From positions 124,001-188,000 of the forward strand of contig JAPDRN010000067.1 of the NCBI GenBank assembly GCA_030247855.1: a DNA stretch of 64,000 nt. Direction: 5' to 3'. The stretch's first letter is position 1. Each line of letters opens with the position of its first letter. A program made the position numbers and the translations under genes. The notes beneath the pieces are model-generated. The model was given only the letters and a program-made list of their open reading frames with translations, searched no databases and was not told where the DNA came from. Origin of the DNA: Knufia peltigerae. Lineage: Eukaryota; Ascomycota; Eurotiomycetes; Chaetothyriales; Trichomeriaceae. Shown here piece after piece: positions 44,504-56,379 of this stretch.

Positions 44504-46175
44504 TTAGGTAAACGTTTTCCGCGAGCTGATGACTCGGGCAACAGGTGCTCCTCCTCCCCCTGGTACTATCGACATCGATCGATCTTCTTGCTGAACTGGA
44601 AGCGACAGGTGATGTGGACTCGTCGAATCAAAATTGAGTTGGGCGGCTTCAGTGCCTGCAGAGGATGCGCTTTTGATGATTCTGAGGATTTCCTGGCTCT
44701 GTCTCTTCGAGTACCAGATCCAGCATACAAAGACAACAATTGTCGTGCCTCCAGTAAGGACAAAGTAAAGCCATATCCATTCGGAAACAACTTGACCCCT
44801 TTGTTGCTTCTCGGCAAAGAAGTTGAAAAAGCCGGCAGAGAAAAAGGTTGCCATGAATGTTCCGGGGAGGAACAGGAGGGTCACTACCGCGATGATACGC
44901 ATGTTGGTGCTATCCTTCTGGGTCAATATTGCAACATTCCTCGAATCTTCAGCCATGTCTTTCATTGCGGTGTTTTGACCTAGGCTGATCTCGGCGATTT
45001 TCCGAGACGCTGCAGCTGTGTCGATGTTCAATCTGTTGTCTTTCTGACCTATGAGGCTGTACACCTGTCCCGAGAAGTTAACCTCTGATCGATATTCTAA
45101 CAAGTCAACCACAGTGTATTACCGTCTGGACCTGAGCCTTTGTGCGGTCTAAGAGAACACCACCCAGGGCTTGAGAGCCGATCAACAGCTCCCTCAAATA
45201 TGAAACACGAGTGTCGACCTCTTCTCGGGTTTCTCGCTGGGGAGTAAGCCTCGACCTGATAGCATCAACTTTGTTCAAAGCTCTCAAGCTCGAGCTGAAT
45301 GTCATTTCACAAAAGCTCAATGTCCCGGTGAGTCCCGTCAATTTCTGGGTAATCTGATCGAAGTCCAGCTCTTTAAGCATACGTTCTCGTTCGGTATCCT
45401 TGACCATGCTCATGTTGCGCCTTGGGTTGGAAGAGAAGCCGTGCCTCATTCCAGTCATGTATTCAATTTCTTCGATTCCCCTTGCGCGCTTCTCAAGCAG
45501 GACTGCAAAATAATGTACCTTCAGCTCGAGGAGGAAGATAGGAAGCAACATTGAATCCAGAATATCCCTCCCAGATCTTTGAATACAATCAAGAAGCAAT
45601 TCAATCTCGTCAGCCTGCATCCCATTCAAGATACCATGGAGCAACCCGGTCTTCTCATTGTAAGCAAGAGCTAGACAGAAATTCCAATCGCGAGATCTTG
45701 CACTTCGAATCATTACTCCAGTAACTAGACTCCCTCTCACGTCTGTTGCTTTAAAGTCATCAGCAATCGGGAGGCTACTCAGCATCATTCGGAGAAGCTC
45801 CTTTGGAAAGCCCCATGCAATTCTGACTGCCTCAAAGGTATCTCTTGACATGGGGAGCGGCAAGATCTCTGCGTCGCCTTGGTGTTGCTCAGGGCTCCCA
45901 ATCAAAAGTCTGAGGTGTGGCTGTCGTGGCCCGCGACCATCTGGGTACGTGATATTGACATGATCACGGCATACCCAGTCCCGTATGGCAGGCTCCTCAA
46001 GCTCCCGCTCGTTTAGTAAAGAGCAGACGTTAGTCTAGGAGGATTCAGTATGCTCTTACTTCAGTCGACGGGTACTGTTTACTTTTGATAGGATGATCTC
46101 AACACACCGATTGCCAGAACGAGGCTGGAATTTGGTGGGATCGTTGAGTAGTCTATTATGGTAGAAATCGTGCAT
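44504..46175 (-). CDS. CorA-like Mg2+ transporter family protein
   Basis: Three exons on the minus strand: 46175-46083, 46034-45123, 45064-44504 (521 aa); introns of 48 and 58 nt keep frame. The long soluble N-terminal part has DHVNITYPDGRG and helices with RERMLKELDFDQ and YLRELLIGSQALGGVLLDRTK. It is followed by the CorA-like stalk helix (NTAMKDMAEDSRNVAILTQKDSTNM) and two C-terminal membrane segments: IIAVVTLLFLPGTFMATFFS and WIWLYFVLTGGTTIVVFVCWIWY. The canonical GMN loop between them is absent, as in many fungal 'CorA-like' proteins, so ion selectivity is uncertain. Likely a plasma-membrane or vacuolar pentameric channel, by analogy. Start at 46175 is the first ATG of the exon; a still earlier exon cannot be excluded. 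Confidence 0.85.
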
Positions 46176-46865
46176 TCTGAGTATTTGATGATGAGATTAC
46201 CACTATGCCGAATCAAAGCAATAAACACACCAATGGGTTTTGCATGCATTCGAACGTAAAATCGTCGGGAAGAATTGCATGAGGAACATCGTGTCTACAG
46301 GACGACATACTGAGTGTTGGCCGGCGTCAGGCTGAAGCTGAGGCTCCATGCAGGATGCTACTGAACTCGAGGCAATTCTCCGTACTTCGAATTGGGCAGC
46401 TCTTATCTTTCAATCATCCCAATTACCTCACGTATTCCACAGTAGAACAACACAAAAGCCTTTGATTGAGAACGTCGCCACCTATAACGAGCCTTTAAGT
46501 GGGAATGATCATGCCTATCACATCTGCAAAGTCGCAACGTACCTCATGTACCAGGACACGGATGCAGCACACGTGATGATTTGAGTATCGTAGTCGTAGC
46601 CTTGCCAGCCTTGCTTATCTACGTCAGGCCGCCTGACCGTGCGGCTCTCTATTTCTTCCTATCGTACTCCGTAAGAGGCGCAGTGACCCCCGTATGGCAT
46701 GTGGTGCCCATTGATTTTGGGCTCACGCGCGCCGTTGCGGGGAGATGCATAAGACTCCAGCACAATAATGTCATAATCTAATTACATCCGACACGTCCGA
46801 TCCTCTTCAGATTCATTCTCGTTCTCACGACCGAGTTTATCTCGGGTCAAGGATGCATTGGCATA
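46176..46865. promoter_or_regulatory. Divergent promoter region, CorA-like / DUF676 genes
   Basis: 690 bp between genes transcribed in opposite directions. One TACTCCGTA at 46665-46673. No other site assigned. Confidence 0.45.
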
Positions 46866-49800
46866 ATGCTACTGCTTCATCAGACAGGCTCAGTTCGGGT
46901 CGGTGAGGTGGTAAGGTTAGAAGACTTCCTCTGTCTTACAAGAAACCGCTGCTGACCCATATCTTCCAGGTACACATTGACCTATACGCCGAGTCTCGAT
47001 CGCATCCTCCCCCCTCCGGCTCATCTGTATGTCAAAATCAAGAACACTTCTGCGATTCCTTTGCGAGCCGCCTATCTTCATGGACCCTACACTCTTTATG
47101 TCTCTTGTTATCCGTCAACCTTCGACCCTTATAAGAAGCACGAGACCATCAAAGAAGAAGGCATACCTGAATATGAGCCGCAGCTAAAGGCAGGTGGGAC
47201 GTGGACCGCGAAGCTCAAGGTTCCTGAAGAAGTCAGACAAGATGCGCATCACGTCGACAGCAAACGACATGCAGAACGCAAGAGTTTTACTTGGGTTTTA
47301 GAAGTTGCCTCACAGATCATCTTCTCGAAGACTGCGAGTGTACACTATGAAGTCCTGGTAGGGAGAGATGAGAAATCGGTCGACCTTGGTTTCCATGGAG
47401 TCATCGGATCTGGACAGGGCGCCCCTGGGAGACTGGAGGATCACCAGCTGAAGCGGGCAAAGAACACGGTGCAACCGAAGGGTGTCTTCTCCAAGGCGGT
47501 TAGACTGGCAGTTGATGATACCGAAAGCCTCTGGAATTCACCACCATTTCCAGAGTGGGAAGATCATGGAGATGTCAAGGTTGAGGAGGGACCAGTGCAT
47601 GGCGACAAGAGAGACCATTCGGCGAAGCAAGATAAGAAGCAGCGGAAACAGAAAAAGATTCATCTTGTTCTGCTGACACACGGCCTACACAGTAATCTGG
47701 GTGCAGACATGTTGTTCATGAAAGAGACGATCGACACCGCCGCCAAGCAGGCCCGCGAAGATGCGAAGGAGAGACGAGCTGAGAGGAGAGCACAGCGAAT
47801 GGCCGAGTCGAATCAGTTTGGGAGAGAAGCCGTCGATCAGAGATCGAAATCTGTTCCGGACATGGCGCTTGCAGCCGATCAAGACGAGACTACTGACGAC
47901 GAGGAAGAGGAAGTCTTTGTACGAGGGTTCAATGGCAACGCCGTGCGGACGGAACGTGGTATCCAGTATCTCGGCAAACGATTCGCCAAATACGTGCTCT
48001 CACTCACATATCCGGACCAGCCGTATCTTCCGGTCAAAAGTTCGATAGGGAAGTCCTTGTCCAAGTCGATGCCAATTTCAAAGCCAACGCCGAACTCAGA
48101 CACATCTCCAGCGCACAAGAACAGCAGTATCATCAAGGATGAGAACCACCAGAGCCACAACCTACCCTACAAGATCACCAGCATCAGTTTCATTGGTCAT
48201 TCCCTCGGCGGTCTCATCCAGACGTACGCTGTAGCTTACATTCAGAAGCATTCACCAGATTTCTTCGACCTCATCAAACCGGTAAATTTTGTCGCCATGG
48301 CTACCCCCTTTTTGGGACTAAGCAATGAAAATCCGGTTTATGTCAAGTTTGCACTCGATTTCGGCCTGGTTGGAAGGACTGGGCAAGATTTGGGTCTTAC
48401 CTGGCGTGCTCCGACGATTGCAAAGAATGGTTGGGGTGCCGTCATAGGCAGCCTGACACCTGAAGCCCAAAAGGCCCAGAGAGAGCCCGATCCTGGTGCA
48501 AAGCCACTACTCCGGATATTGCCCACGGGCCCTGCGCATATCGCCCTCAAGAAATTCCGAAACAGAACAGTATACTCAAATGTGGTCAATGATGGAATTG
48601 TGCCACTAAGAACATCATGCCTGTTGTTCCTTGACTGGCGAGGTCTGGGTCGGGTTGAGAAAGCCAGAAGAGAGAACGGATTGGTCGGCACCATGGTTGA
48701 ATGGGGCTGGGCGGAAATGACGGGTCAGAATGCAAGCGCCCCTCGAAAGAGTCTTCCCTGGAATGACTTCTTCGGCGACAGTGCCGATGACATGAGCACT
48801 CAAGGAATGCCCTCGCCGGATCCCGAATCAAGCGTGCCCCAAGCAGAAGCCAGCCAGGGCTTGGACCACGAAGAAAGAGCCGAACCGGAAGAGCATCAAT
48901 TTGTGGAAAAGCCACAGACGCCGACATCAGCTCCCAACATCTTTACTGGATTCTTGAACTTGTTCAAGCCTCAGGCTGGTCAGCAGAAGCCTGCTCACAA
49001 GACGAAAAAGATTTATCGTCGTGGGCAAACAATGCACCATCTCGACCAGCCCTCCGAGAGGAGTTCGCCAACAACCTCAGAAGACAATTCCCGCGATAAT
49101 GACGAAGGTTCAGATGAGCCTGGAAAGAGCATGGTACGTGGCTCATCATTGTATACCAATAATTCAGAAAACGGTGAGGTGGAAGCGCCGCCCAAGACAA
49201 CATTCTTCGAATCAGCTGGTGATCTGCTCAATCCTCCCCTACCTCCGAAAGAGTTTCTGCTCGACCCAGCGGCTCGACCCAGGACAATCTGGCACGATCG
49301 CGTATATCACCCAGGGGACATACCGCCGCCGCCTGCCAAGCGCCAACGTACATTCATGATACGTAGTAAACCTGGCTCACGAAGCGAATCCCAGCCACCG
49401 TCAATGCCTTCTGACCATTCATCGTTGACCACCAGCGGGAGCACGAATCCACCGCGCTCAAGTTCAAGCCACTCCTCAACGTCAACCTTGTCGCCTTCTC
49501 ACGGCCAAGACGTGGGATCGATGAAGATCGAGGAAAAGATTGCTAGAGCGTACCACAAAGACCTCTCGTGGCGGAAGGTTTTGGTACGACTTGAACCGGA
49601 TGCACATAATAACATGATCGTCCGACGTATGTTTGCAAATGCGTACGGATGGCCCGTGGTGAAACACATGTGCGACACGCATTTTGCATACACCGCAGCC
49701 GCGCAGACACGGGACGAGGACGAGCCGAATTCTGAACGGGCCAAGGCAAGCGATGCCAAAGCGGTTGGGGTCGAGGGCGAAGAGGTGCGAGGGCAGACTG

Positions 49801-50582
49801 ATCAACCTGCAGACGAGACCGAAGAAGATGATGGTGCTGCGGCGAAGAGCCCGATCCGTGCCCACACTGCGGACGAATATGTTACCAGGTCCACCGCAAC
49901 ATCGCCGACAAGCCAGAAGCTGCTTGACGAGGACTTGCACAATAAACTGCACATGAAGTGGAAAGTCGACGACCGCATCGTGCGGCCCGACCGACCCAGG
50001 ACGGAATCCGAAATTCGCGAGTCCAGAGACGACGTTTCGGAGCTGGTGTCTCGCGTGAGTGCCGCCGGCGAAAGCAGCTACTCGAGCTCGAACTCGGGCA
50101 AGGCGGCCCTCTCGAGACTGGCGAGGCAGGACAGCGCGAGGTGGAGCGATCGCTTCTTCGACGGGAGCGACGACGACGACGACGACGACGAGACCGAGCA
50201 GGAGGACGGCGACGACTCGTTGGCAAAAGAGTTGAAAAAGGCCAGGCACCGCGGCGGGGTGGGGCTGGGTTCTGACCTTGCGGGCAACGAAATGAGCACG
50301 ACGAGTGCGAGGATCGCGAATTCGTTGACCGCCAGTCCTCGAGCGACGAGACTCGGTCTGGCAGCTACTGATGTGCCGCCGGCTGGAGGACCATCGTCGG
50401 TCAAGGCTGACGATGACAACGACGACCGGAAAGTATCTCCTCGGCCGTCCAAAGGCCCGCCGCCGCACATGATCATCGCAGAACCCGACCACCCCTTGAC
50501 GGCGGAACCGGGGGAGCTGGAGCCGGAACAACCACGGTCGCCGCATGTCGCCGTCGACAAGTCCTCCGACAGAAGGAGATAA
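46866..50582 (+). CDS. DUF676 (ROG1-type) putative serine esterase/lipase
   Basis: Two exons: 46866-46915 and 46970-50582 (1220 aa). Exon 1 gives MLLLHQTGSVRVGEVVR, joining YTLTYTPSLDRILPPP, the conserved start of this family. Lipase-like region: LTHGLHSNLGADM near residue 255 (oxyanion region) and nucleophile Ser428 in GHSLGGLIQTY; PFLGLSNE follows. A second conserved block near 840-900 (EEKIARAYHKDLSW, VRRMFANAYGWPVVKHM) is also part of the family. The remaining 400-odd residues are Ser/Pro/Glu/Asp-rich and disordered, including an Asp run (DDDDDDETEQEDGDD). Relatives include yeast Rog1, involved in lipid turnover, but the substrate here is unknown. No membrane segment is seen. Confidence 0.9.
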
Positions 50583-51422
50583 GTTATGACAGTCATGAAA
50601 GCAAGTGTACCCGTAGAGATCCTTTTCGACGAGATAATCAAGGCCTACCCTATAGGATAATAACATGGATATCCCGTGTTAAAAAAAACACCGCTTCGAC
50701 TCTATAATTGTCGTTTCATTACCGATCAGGAACAAAGCACCACTTTCAGGCGGCTTCACATGGCGACGATGAGGCACAGATATTCGCTCAGCTACACTTG
50801 TTGTATTCCTAGTCTTTCTGATACTAAGCTACCTTGTCAACAAAAGAGGACGTCGTTCCAAGGGGGACCTATGGTTGAAAAGGTCCCCCCCTCAAGTCCA
50901 CCAAACTAACTCACTCGTTACGAGTCACCACACTCTGGCAGAATAGTACCTGCCCGTGCCCATCCACCACCCTCTCTTCTCTCTTCTTTTTTTTTCTTCT
51001 TCTTCTTTCATAGACATCACATCGTCGCTTCGTTAAAAACAGGAATACCGCACTTTTCTTCTTCTCTCGTCACGCTCTGGGGGGGTATCATGTTGAAATG
51101 AGATATTTTTCGCTCCAATTTTTTTTATCAAGTCCATCAAAAGGTGTTCCAAATGCCGCCGGGAAAATTCTTCCTCTGATCGTGCATTCCAACCTCCCTC
51201 TTGTCTCTTTGCCATGGAACGCCGATGGGGAACATAAAAACATAAAACAAAAATGGTTTGTCGGGGCAAAACGTGGTTGAAGTACGCCACCGTGATAAAA
51301 GCTCCTGGGGGTCTCTCTAAGAGCAAAAAAGTCTCGTAATGTGTCCTGTGCCACGTATGCGTTAGGACGCGTATCATCGACAGAGCTGGTTGACAGCACA
51401 TGTCCTGTATAGGATCATTCGT
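50583..51422. other. Convergent intergenic region with polypyrimidine tract
   Basis: 840 bp between the ends of two convergent genes. A 40-plus-base pyrimidine run (about 50970-51012, CTCTTCTCTTC and T tracts) lies in the middle. No gene. Confidence 0.55.
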
Positions 51423-53360
51423 TTATTTTACTGGGGCAACCCCGTTGGTTTGGAAGGGGATCCGTTGTTGGTTTGCATTCGTAATGTTCTTTTCGATTTC
51501 GGACGCCGAGGCTTCGCCGTTTACGACGTCTCTGGAGGCGTTATTTTGGACATCAGCACCGTCATCGGTGAAGACCTGGTCAAGGTCTTCAGCCTCAAGG
51601 CCTTCGAAGACGGTGAAGATCTCGCGTGTGTTGTGGAAATCATTGTTGACAATGTTCACGAGGTAGCACTCGTTCATCATCTCCTGGACCAACTTGCGTG
51701 ATGCGGAGCCGGCTGGGTAACACTTGGCCCAATCCTCTCCAAGTCGGAAAGCTTCGTCCTTCCACGCTAGGAAAGACACTGTCTCGACGATGGTAGGTTG
51801 AACCACTTCTCGGTTAGGGAAGATACCCCATGTCACCGCGTTTGGTCCTTCGTCCTTTGCGTTGGTGATGAGTTTGCCATGCTTGTTGACTGCGTAGTAG
51901 GTCAGGTTTTTGTTGGCGTTGAGCCTTTCGATGATCGTGTCGATCATGGAAGGGAATGCCAACAGCTCCAGGTACGCCTTCTGGTATACCCATCCTCCAG
52001 GTGGTCCCCATCCATGAACGGGATCAGAAGAGGGCGCTCCATCAACTGCTGGCTGTGAGTTGATGGTCAGGAGACCACGCTTGTTCAACTTGAGGAGATC
52101 CTCTTTGATGATGCTCGCCTCTGCCGAAATTGATCCTTCGCTCCAAGGCAATCTTTCCAATCCACCGTTGAGGAATCGGACAAAAAGTTCTGTAATCTCT
52201 CGAAGTGTCTTGGGTTTGTTCCAAAGCTTGATGTTCGCCTCGTTCGTGCCTTTCAATCCAATTCCATACGCGTCAAGCTCACCGAAAGCAGGACTTCGAC
52301 TGTCACCCCAACGACCGTTGGGAAATTCATCCCAATCTGCTGTCCTGGCAATATAGGACGTATTGCGGTTGCGCCAGAATATTGGCCTGACATTTTCGTC
52401 CCTACGATTCAAGCCAAGAGATTGACGCCATGGCAGTGGTTTCTCTAGTGGCTTGCCTGAGGTTTCTGGGGTCAATACCAGCTCTTCAAGAATCAGTCTC
52501 GTAGATTGTGCCAGGTTCATGGTGTAGAAGTGCAAGTGCAAGATGCCAGCGTCCAGAATCTTACGGCACATCTGGGCAATCAAATCCTTGCCAATGTCCC
52601 TTACTGCAGCATCATCGTTCTTCACCGGCTCTAAGGCTTCGTACCATTCCTTGGGAACGTTGCATTTGGTCCACTCGGCTCGCCTCATGAACGATGCATA
52701 AGTCGAAATAGGCATGATTCCGGGGATGATCGGGACGTTGATGCCTCTATCTCGACATTTTCGGACCCAGTTCAGGAAGATGTCGACGTCGTAGAACATC
52801 TGCGTGACAATGAACGTAGCACCGGCGTCAACTTTTTCCTTCAGGTGATCAATCAGAACATCCACGTCTCGATTGTCATCACATCCTTCTGCATAGCCAG
52901 CAACCCCTATATCAAAGACATTGCCATACTTGGACCTTATGTGCTTGACCAAGTCTCTTGCGTGTCGGAATCCTCCATCTTTTGCTTCCCACTTCTCCTT
53001 GTCTCGGGGTGGATCACCTCGCAGAGCCAGAATGTTCTTGCAACCAGCATCGCGGGCCCGGTCGAGGGCCCGGTCGACTTGTGAGCGTTCCATGTCCGTG
53101 CAAGTCAAATGCATACAAGTCTCTAAACCATAGTGGCTTTGAGCTGCGTTGACCATTTCACATGTCAATTGTGAGTTTCTTCCACCAGCACCCCAGGTGA
53201 TGTCTATAAAAAGAGGACCAAGATCGTGCATGCGGTCCATTCGATCGTAAAGGTTCTGGACACCCTGAGCAGTTTTGGGAGGGAAAAACTCGAAGGAGAA
53301 GCTGGGTTTGTTCTCCTTCAAATTCGAAGCGAGCTTCTCTGAGATATGCATATTGACCAT
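51423..53360 (-). CDS. Methylenetetrahydrofolate reductase, Met13/Met12 type
   Basis: Single exon, 645 aa. It reduces 5,10-methylene-THF to 5-methyl-THF for methionine synthesis, using FAD. The N-terminal TIM barrel (about 1-300) shows FSFEFFPPKT, DITWGAGG, HLTCTDM, CKNILALRGDPP, IGVAGYAEG, GATFIVTQMFYD and PIIPGIMP, the FAD- and folate-binding motifs. The C-terminal regulatory half includes NRRDENVRPIFWRNR, DEFPNGRWGDSRSPAFGELDAYG and VTWGIFPNREVVQPT, which in eukaryotes carries AdoMet-sensitive control. The start is the first ATG; a second Met lies three codons later. It is intron-free. Confidence 0.96.
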   Translation of the reverse strand: MVNMHISEKLASNLKENKPSFSFEFFPPKTAQGVQNLYDRMDRMHDLGPLFIDITWGAGGRNSQLTCEMVNAAQSHYGLETCMHLTCTDMERSQVDRALDRARDAGCKNILALRGDPPRDKEKWEAKDGGFRHARDLVKHIRSKYGNVFDIGVAGYAEGCDDNRDVDVLIDHLKEKVDAGATFIVTQMFYDVDIFLNWVRKCRDRGINVPIIPGIMPISTYASFMRRAEWTKCNVPKEWYEALEPVKNDDAAVRDIGKDLIAQMCRKILDAGILHLHFYTMNLAQSTRLILEELVLTPETSGKPLEKPLPWRQSLGLNRRDENVRPIFWRNRNTSYIARTADWDEFPNGRWGDSRSPAFGELDAYGIGLKGTNEANIKLWNKPKTLREITELFVRFLNGGLERLPWSEGSISAEASIIKEDLLKLNKRGLLTINSQPAVDGAPSSDPVHGWGPPGGWVYQKAYLELLAFPSMIDTIIERLNANKNLTYYAVNKHGKLITNAKDEGPNAVTWGIFPNREVVQPTIVETVSFLAWKDEAFRLGEDWAKCYPAGSASRKLVQEMMNECYLVNIVNNDFHNTREIFTVFEGLEAEDLDQVFTDDGADVQNNASRDVVNGEASASEIEKNITNANQQRIPFQTNGVAPVK

Positions 53361-54234
53361 GTTGGCTCTCTGCGGCCAGGAAGGAAGGGAAGCAAGGGAG
53401 TGCTAGAAGGATCGGAAGCGACAGTTGTTGTGTTTGTTCTTTTTTGTATTTTTGTTTGATATGTTGGGCCTCTCTTTCCCTGGTGTAACGACGCAGATCA
53501 ACTGCGTTTACCTCCCCCTCCGAATCAACCGATATAACGGCTACGAGCCCACCTGTCGGCAAGTTCTCGCTGCATTTGGTGTAAAAAAAAAGTTGGCTTC
53601 AACAAGGTAGAGAAATGTTTGTCAGGGTCGAAATGTTGACAGAAAAGAAGAGGTGCTTCCCGCAGCCACCGAAGTCAATCCCGCCGAACGTGGTGGAGTA
53701 TGAGATTTGCACAGTCGTGAGCGGTCTGCACATGTAAGAATGAATTGGTCCGGTCCATCTATGACATGCACGATGAGGGCCTGAAGTGCGGGAAATTTTA
53801 TGCCACTTCGCCCGTGTTTGTTCCGACATCGCCATCAGTGTTAATATACTGCACCGTACTATTGAAGGGTTGAGTATACACTTGCGAGGCGCAGTTCGAA
53901 ACTCGAGGGAAATCAGAGATGAAGAGACTCGCACACGGAATTCCGGTCCTGCTTATAATTTCCTATCTACTCTGCTATAATACACCTGCAACGTCCCAGG
54001 AAGATGGATCGAATGCTTAGAAATGGGACAACAAGTAGTATCAAATTCGTAAGCTGCTATGAAAAATCCATTCTGTGTTGGTATTCATCATGGCTCTCAC
54101 AGAACAGTGTATGGTACGAACACCAGTATATATTTGAGGACTTCAATGCCTTTGTCACCATGGCTTCTGGCAGAATCGACAACAAATCAGCCTATCTCAC
54201 CTAACGCCAGTTCTAGTTGGAGAAAGAAACCAAA
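53361..54234. promoter_or_regulatory. Divergent promoter region, MTHFR / reductase genes
   Basis: 874 bp between oppositely transcribed genes; motif-free short open frames only. No site identified with confidence. Confidence 0.45.
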
Positions 54235-55419
54235 ATGCATATCGCAAACCCAGCAATCCCTCTAGGCTCTCTTGTTGTAGTCATTGGTGCCAATGGCTAT
54301 ATGGGCTTGGAAACATGTGAGAAACTGCTCCAAGCAGGATATCGAGTCCGCGGAACAGTTCGAAACGTTGAACAACATCGCGGTTGGATGTACAATCTCT
54401 TCGATCGGACATGGTCAGGCAAGTTCGACCTCGTCCAGGTTCCGGATTTTGAGGCCGAAAGAGCATTCGAAGATGCATTTCGAGGTATTGACACTCTCCC
54501 AAGGCATGTTCTCCAAACAGATGCTGACATGATTGTTTTAGGTGCGGCAGGAGTCATATATCCATCCATGCCTGTTATCTTCGACGCAGATCCCACCAAG
54601 GTGTTTGGACCAATGGTGAGAGGCGTAATCAATACCCTCGAAAGCGCCGCTCGAGCTGGTGTGCAACGATACGTCCTCAGTTCGAGTTCCAAAGCAGTCG
54701 CAGACACCATATATGGCGAGCCTCGGGAACTCACGGAAGAAATGTTCAACCATGAAGCAGTGGAAAGAGCTCGTCAAAAGTCGACAGACTCTTCCTTTCA
54801 GCGGATTGTGGACGTATACAGTGCGGGACGAACTCTAGCAGAGTTTGCGTTCTGGGATTGGATCAAAACAAATAACCCACCGTTTGTTGCCAATTGTGTT
54901 GTGCCGGACGGTCAGTTTGGTCGTGTTTTGGACATGGACAACCTCAACACTGGCGTCACATCGTCAACTGGGCAATTGACACGTGCCTTGCAAGGCAAGT
55001 GGGAGGGCGTTCCCCTTCCTCTAGGTAAGCAATCCTTCTCTCATGTACACAGCTGGGATCTGGTCAAGCTGCTAACACATGTCGATCAAGCGTTCTTTAC
55101 CGATGTACAAGACTCGGCGCGTCTGATGGTAGCAGCAGTGGCGTCGAAGTCGATCAGGAACGAGCGTATTTTCGCATATCATGTCAACCGAACATGGAAC
55201 GATCTGCGCAGTAAAGTCCGTGAGCTGTTTCCAGATCGTCCCGAGTTGGTAAAAGGAAGCGATCAAGATGTTTCTGGCAGAGACATGTCGTATGCCCCGG
55301 GTCCAATTGCACGAGCTGAGGAGATCCTGCGAGACATTGGTCAACCTGGATTCACCAATGAGGATGATGTTATCCGAGACTTTGTAGCCTCTGTCTTTCC
55401 TCAAGATATGCAGAAGTGA
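54235..55419 (+). CDS. NAD(P)-dependent aldehyde-reductase-like extended SDR
   Basis: Two exons: 54235-54484 and 54542-55419 (375 aa). Rossmann loop VVVIGANGYMGLETCEKLLQAGYRVRGTVRN, RYVLSSSSKAVADT (Ser region), and the Tyr-Lys pair is uncertain because YSAGRTLAEF replaces the usual YxxSK. DFR/Gre2-like family, reducing aldehydes or ketones; substrate unknown. The 57-nt intron (54485-54541) is a multiple of three and contains no stop, so an unspliced message would encode a 394-residue protein; removal gives AFRGAAGVIYPS, the family pattern (normally GCxGVxH). Upstream in-frame TTG codons were ignored; the ATG at 54235 is the first. Confidence 0.82.
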   Translation: MHIANPAIPLGSLVVVIGANGYMGLETCEKLLQAGYRVRGTVRNVEQHRGWMYNLFDRTWSGKFDLVQVPDFEAERAFEDAFRGIDTLPRHVLQTDADMIVLGAAGVIYPSMPVIFDADPTKVFGPMVRGVINTLESAARAGVQRYVLSSSSKAVADTIYGEPRELTEEMFNHEAVERARQKSTDSSFQRIVDVYSAGRTLAEFAFWDWIKTNNPPFVANCVVPDGQFGRVLDMDNLNTGVTSSTGQLTRALQGKWEGVPLPLGKQSFSHVHSWDLVKLLTHVDQAFFTDVQDSARLMVAAVASKSIRNERIFAYHVNRTWNDLRSKVRELFPDRPELVKGSDQDVSGRDMSYAPGPIARAEEILRDIGQPGFTNEDDVIRDFVASVFPQDMQK

Positions 55420-55644
55420 GAAGAGGTCAAAGGATCCGGGCATTAGATAGTGAAGCTGCGAGTGTGCAATGTCGTAAAGATTGTTTAGAAAGTTCCTTAT
55501 CTGCAGATGCAGATTGACGATCGCCAAGAAACCGATTGGCTTGCAATAATAAATGACGACTTTTTGTGATCTGTTTGGGGAATCCGAAACAAGAAGAAAA
55601 AAAAACGACCACAACTAGTCTCAGTAAACACTCGTGCAACAGCC

Positions 55645-56379
55645 ATGGCGACCGAATCGTACAAAGATACACTCTTACCTCTCCTTCTCGAGGCTTCGGT
55701 CCTGTCATTCGGCACGTATACCCTCAAATCCGGCAGAGTATCGCCTTATTTCTTCACATCCTCCCTCCTCCACACGTCCACCCTGCTGGGTGCGCTCGCC
55801 CGTTCCTATGCCTCAGTGTTGACCTCTCCTCCATTCTCACTCCTACTCGGGAAAGATGAAGCCGGTTCAGACTCAAAGGTCCCGTATTCTCCTCAATTTG
55901 ACATTCTATTCGGTCCAGCCTACAAGGGAATCCCACTGAGTGCGATCGTGACGCGAGAACTAGAGTTCAGCGGGAAGCAATTCGCAGGAGTGTCCTACGC
56001 ATTCAATAGAAAGGAGGCAAAAGATCACGGAGAGGGGGGCACAATCGTGGGGGCACCACTCAAGGGCAAGCGTGTGGTGATCCTCGACGATGTCATGACG
56101 GCGGGAACTGCGATGCGAGAGGCGGTATCGATCATCAAGGCACAAGGTGGAATAGTCGTCGGAGTGGTTCTCCTTTTGACCAGACAAGAGAGAGTGAGTG
56201 ACAGTGAACCGAGGAGTGCCATGAAAGTCGCAGAGGACGAACTGGGCATTCCGGTTCGCGCCGTGCTCAAGTTCGAGGACCTGATCGAGGCCATCGAGGC
56301 TGGACAACTACAAGGTGCTGGCCCTGAACAACTCGAACAGATGAAGATCTACCGCGAGAAATACGGTAGTAAGGATTGA
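55645..56379 (+). CDS. URA5: Orotate phosphoribosyltransferase
   Basis: Single exon, 244 aa. It transfers phosphoribose from PRPP to orotate, giving OMP in pyrimidine synthesis. Visible: FGTYTLKSGRVSPYFFTSS (orotate side), DILFGPAYKGIPL, AYKG loop, and the PRPP-binding motif VVILDDVMTAGTAM at residues 144-157. A short insertion around residues 60-80 (LTSPPFSLLLGKDEAG) is seen in fungal relatives. Length fits the eukaryotic-fungal OPRT. It lies 225 bp downstream of the reductase stop, same strand, but the functions are unrelated, so co-transcription is not implied. Confidence 0.95.
   Translation: MATESYKDTLLPLLLEASVLSFGTYTLKSGRVSPYFFTSSLLHTSTLLGALARSYASVLTSPPFSLLLGKDEAGSDSKVPYSPQFDILFGPAYKGIPLSAIVTRELEFSGKQFAGVSYAFNRKEAKDHGEGGTIVGAPLKGKRVVILDDVMTAGTAMREAVSIIKAQGGIVVGVVLLLTRQERVSDSEPRSAMKVAEDELGIPVRAVLKFEDLIEAIEAGQLQGAGPEQLEQMKIYREKYGSKD

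Noticed and set aside
49482..50666. 394-codon open frame opposite the DUF676 gene
   Set aside because: Antisense to a well-supported coding exon; composition (runs of Arg, Val and His) is that of a mirror of Asp/Glu/Ser codons and shows no family motif.
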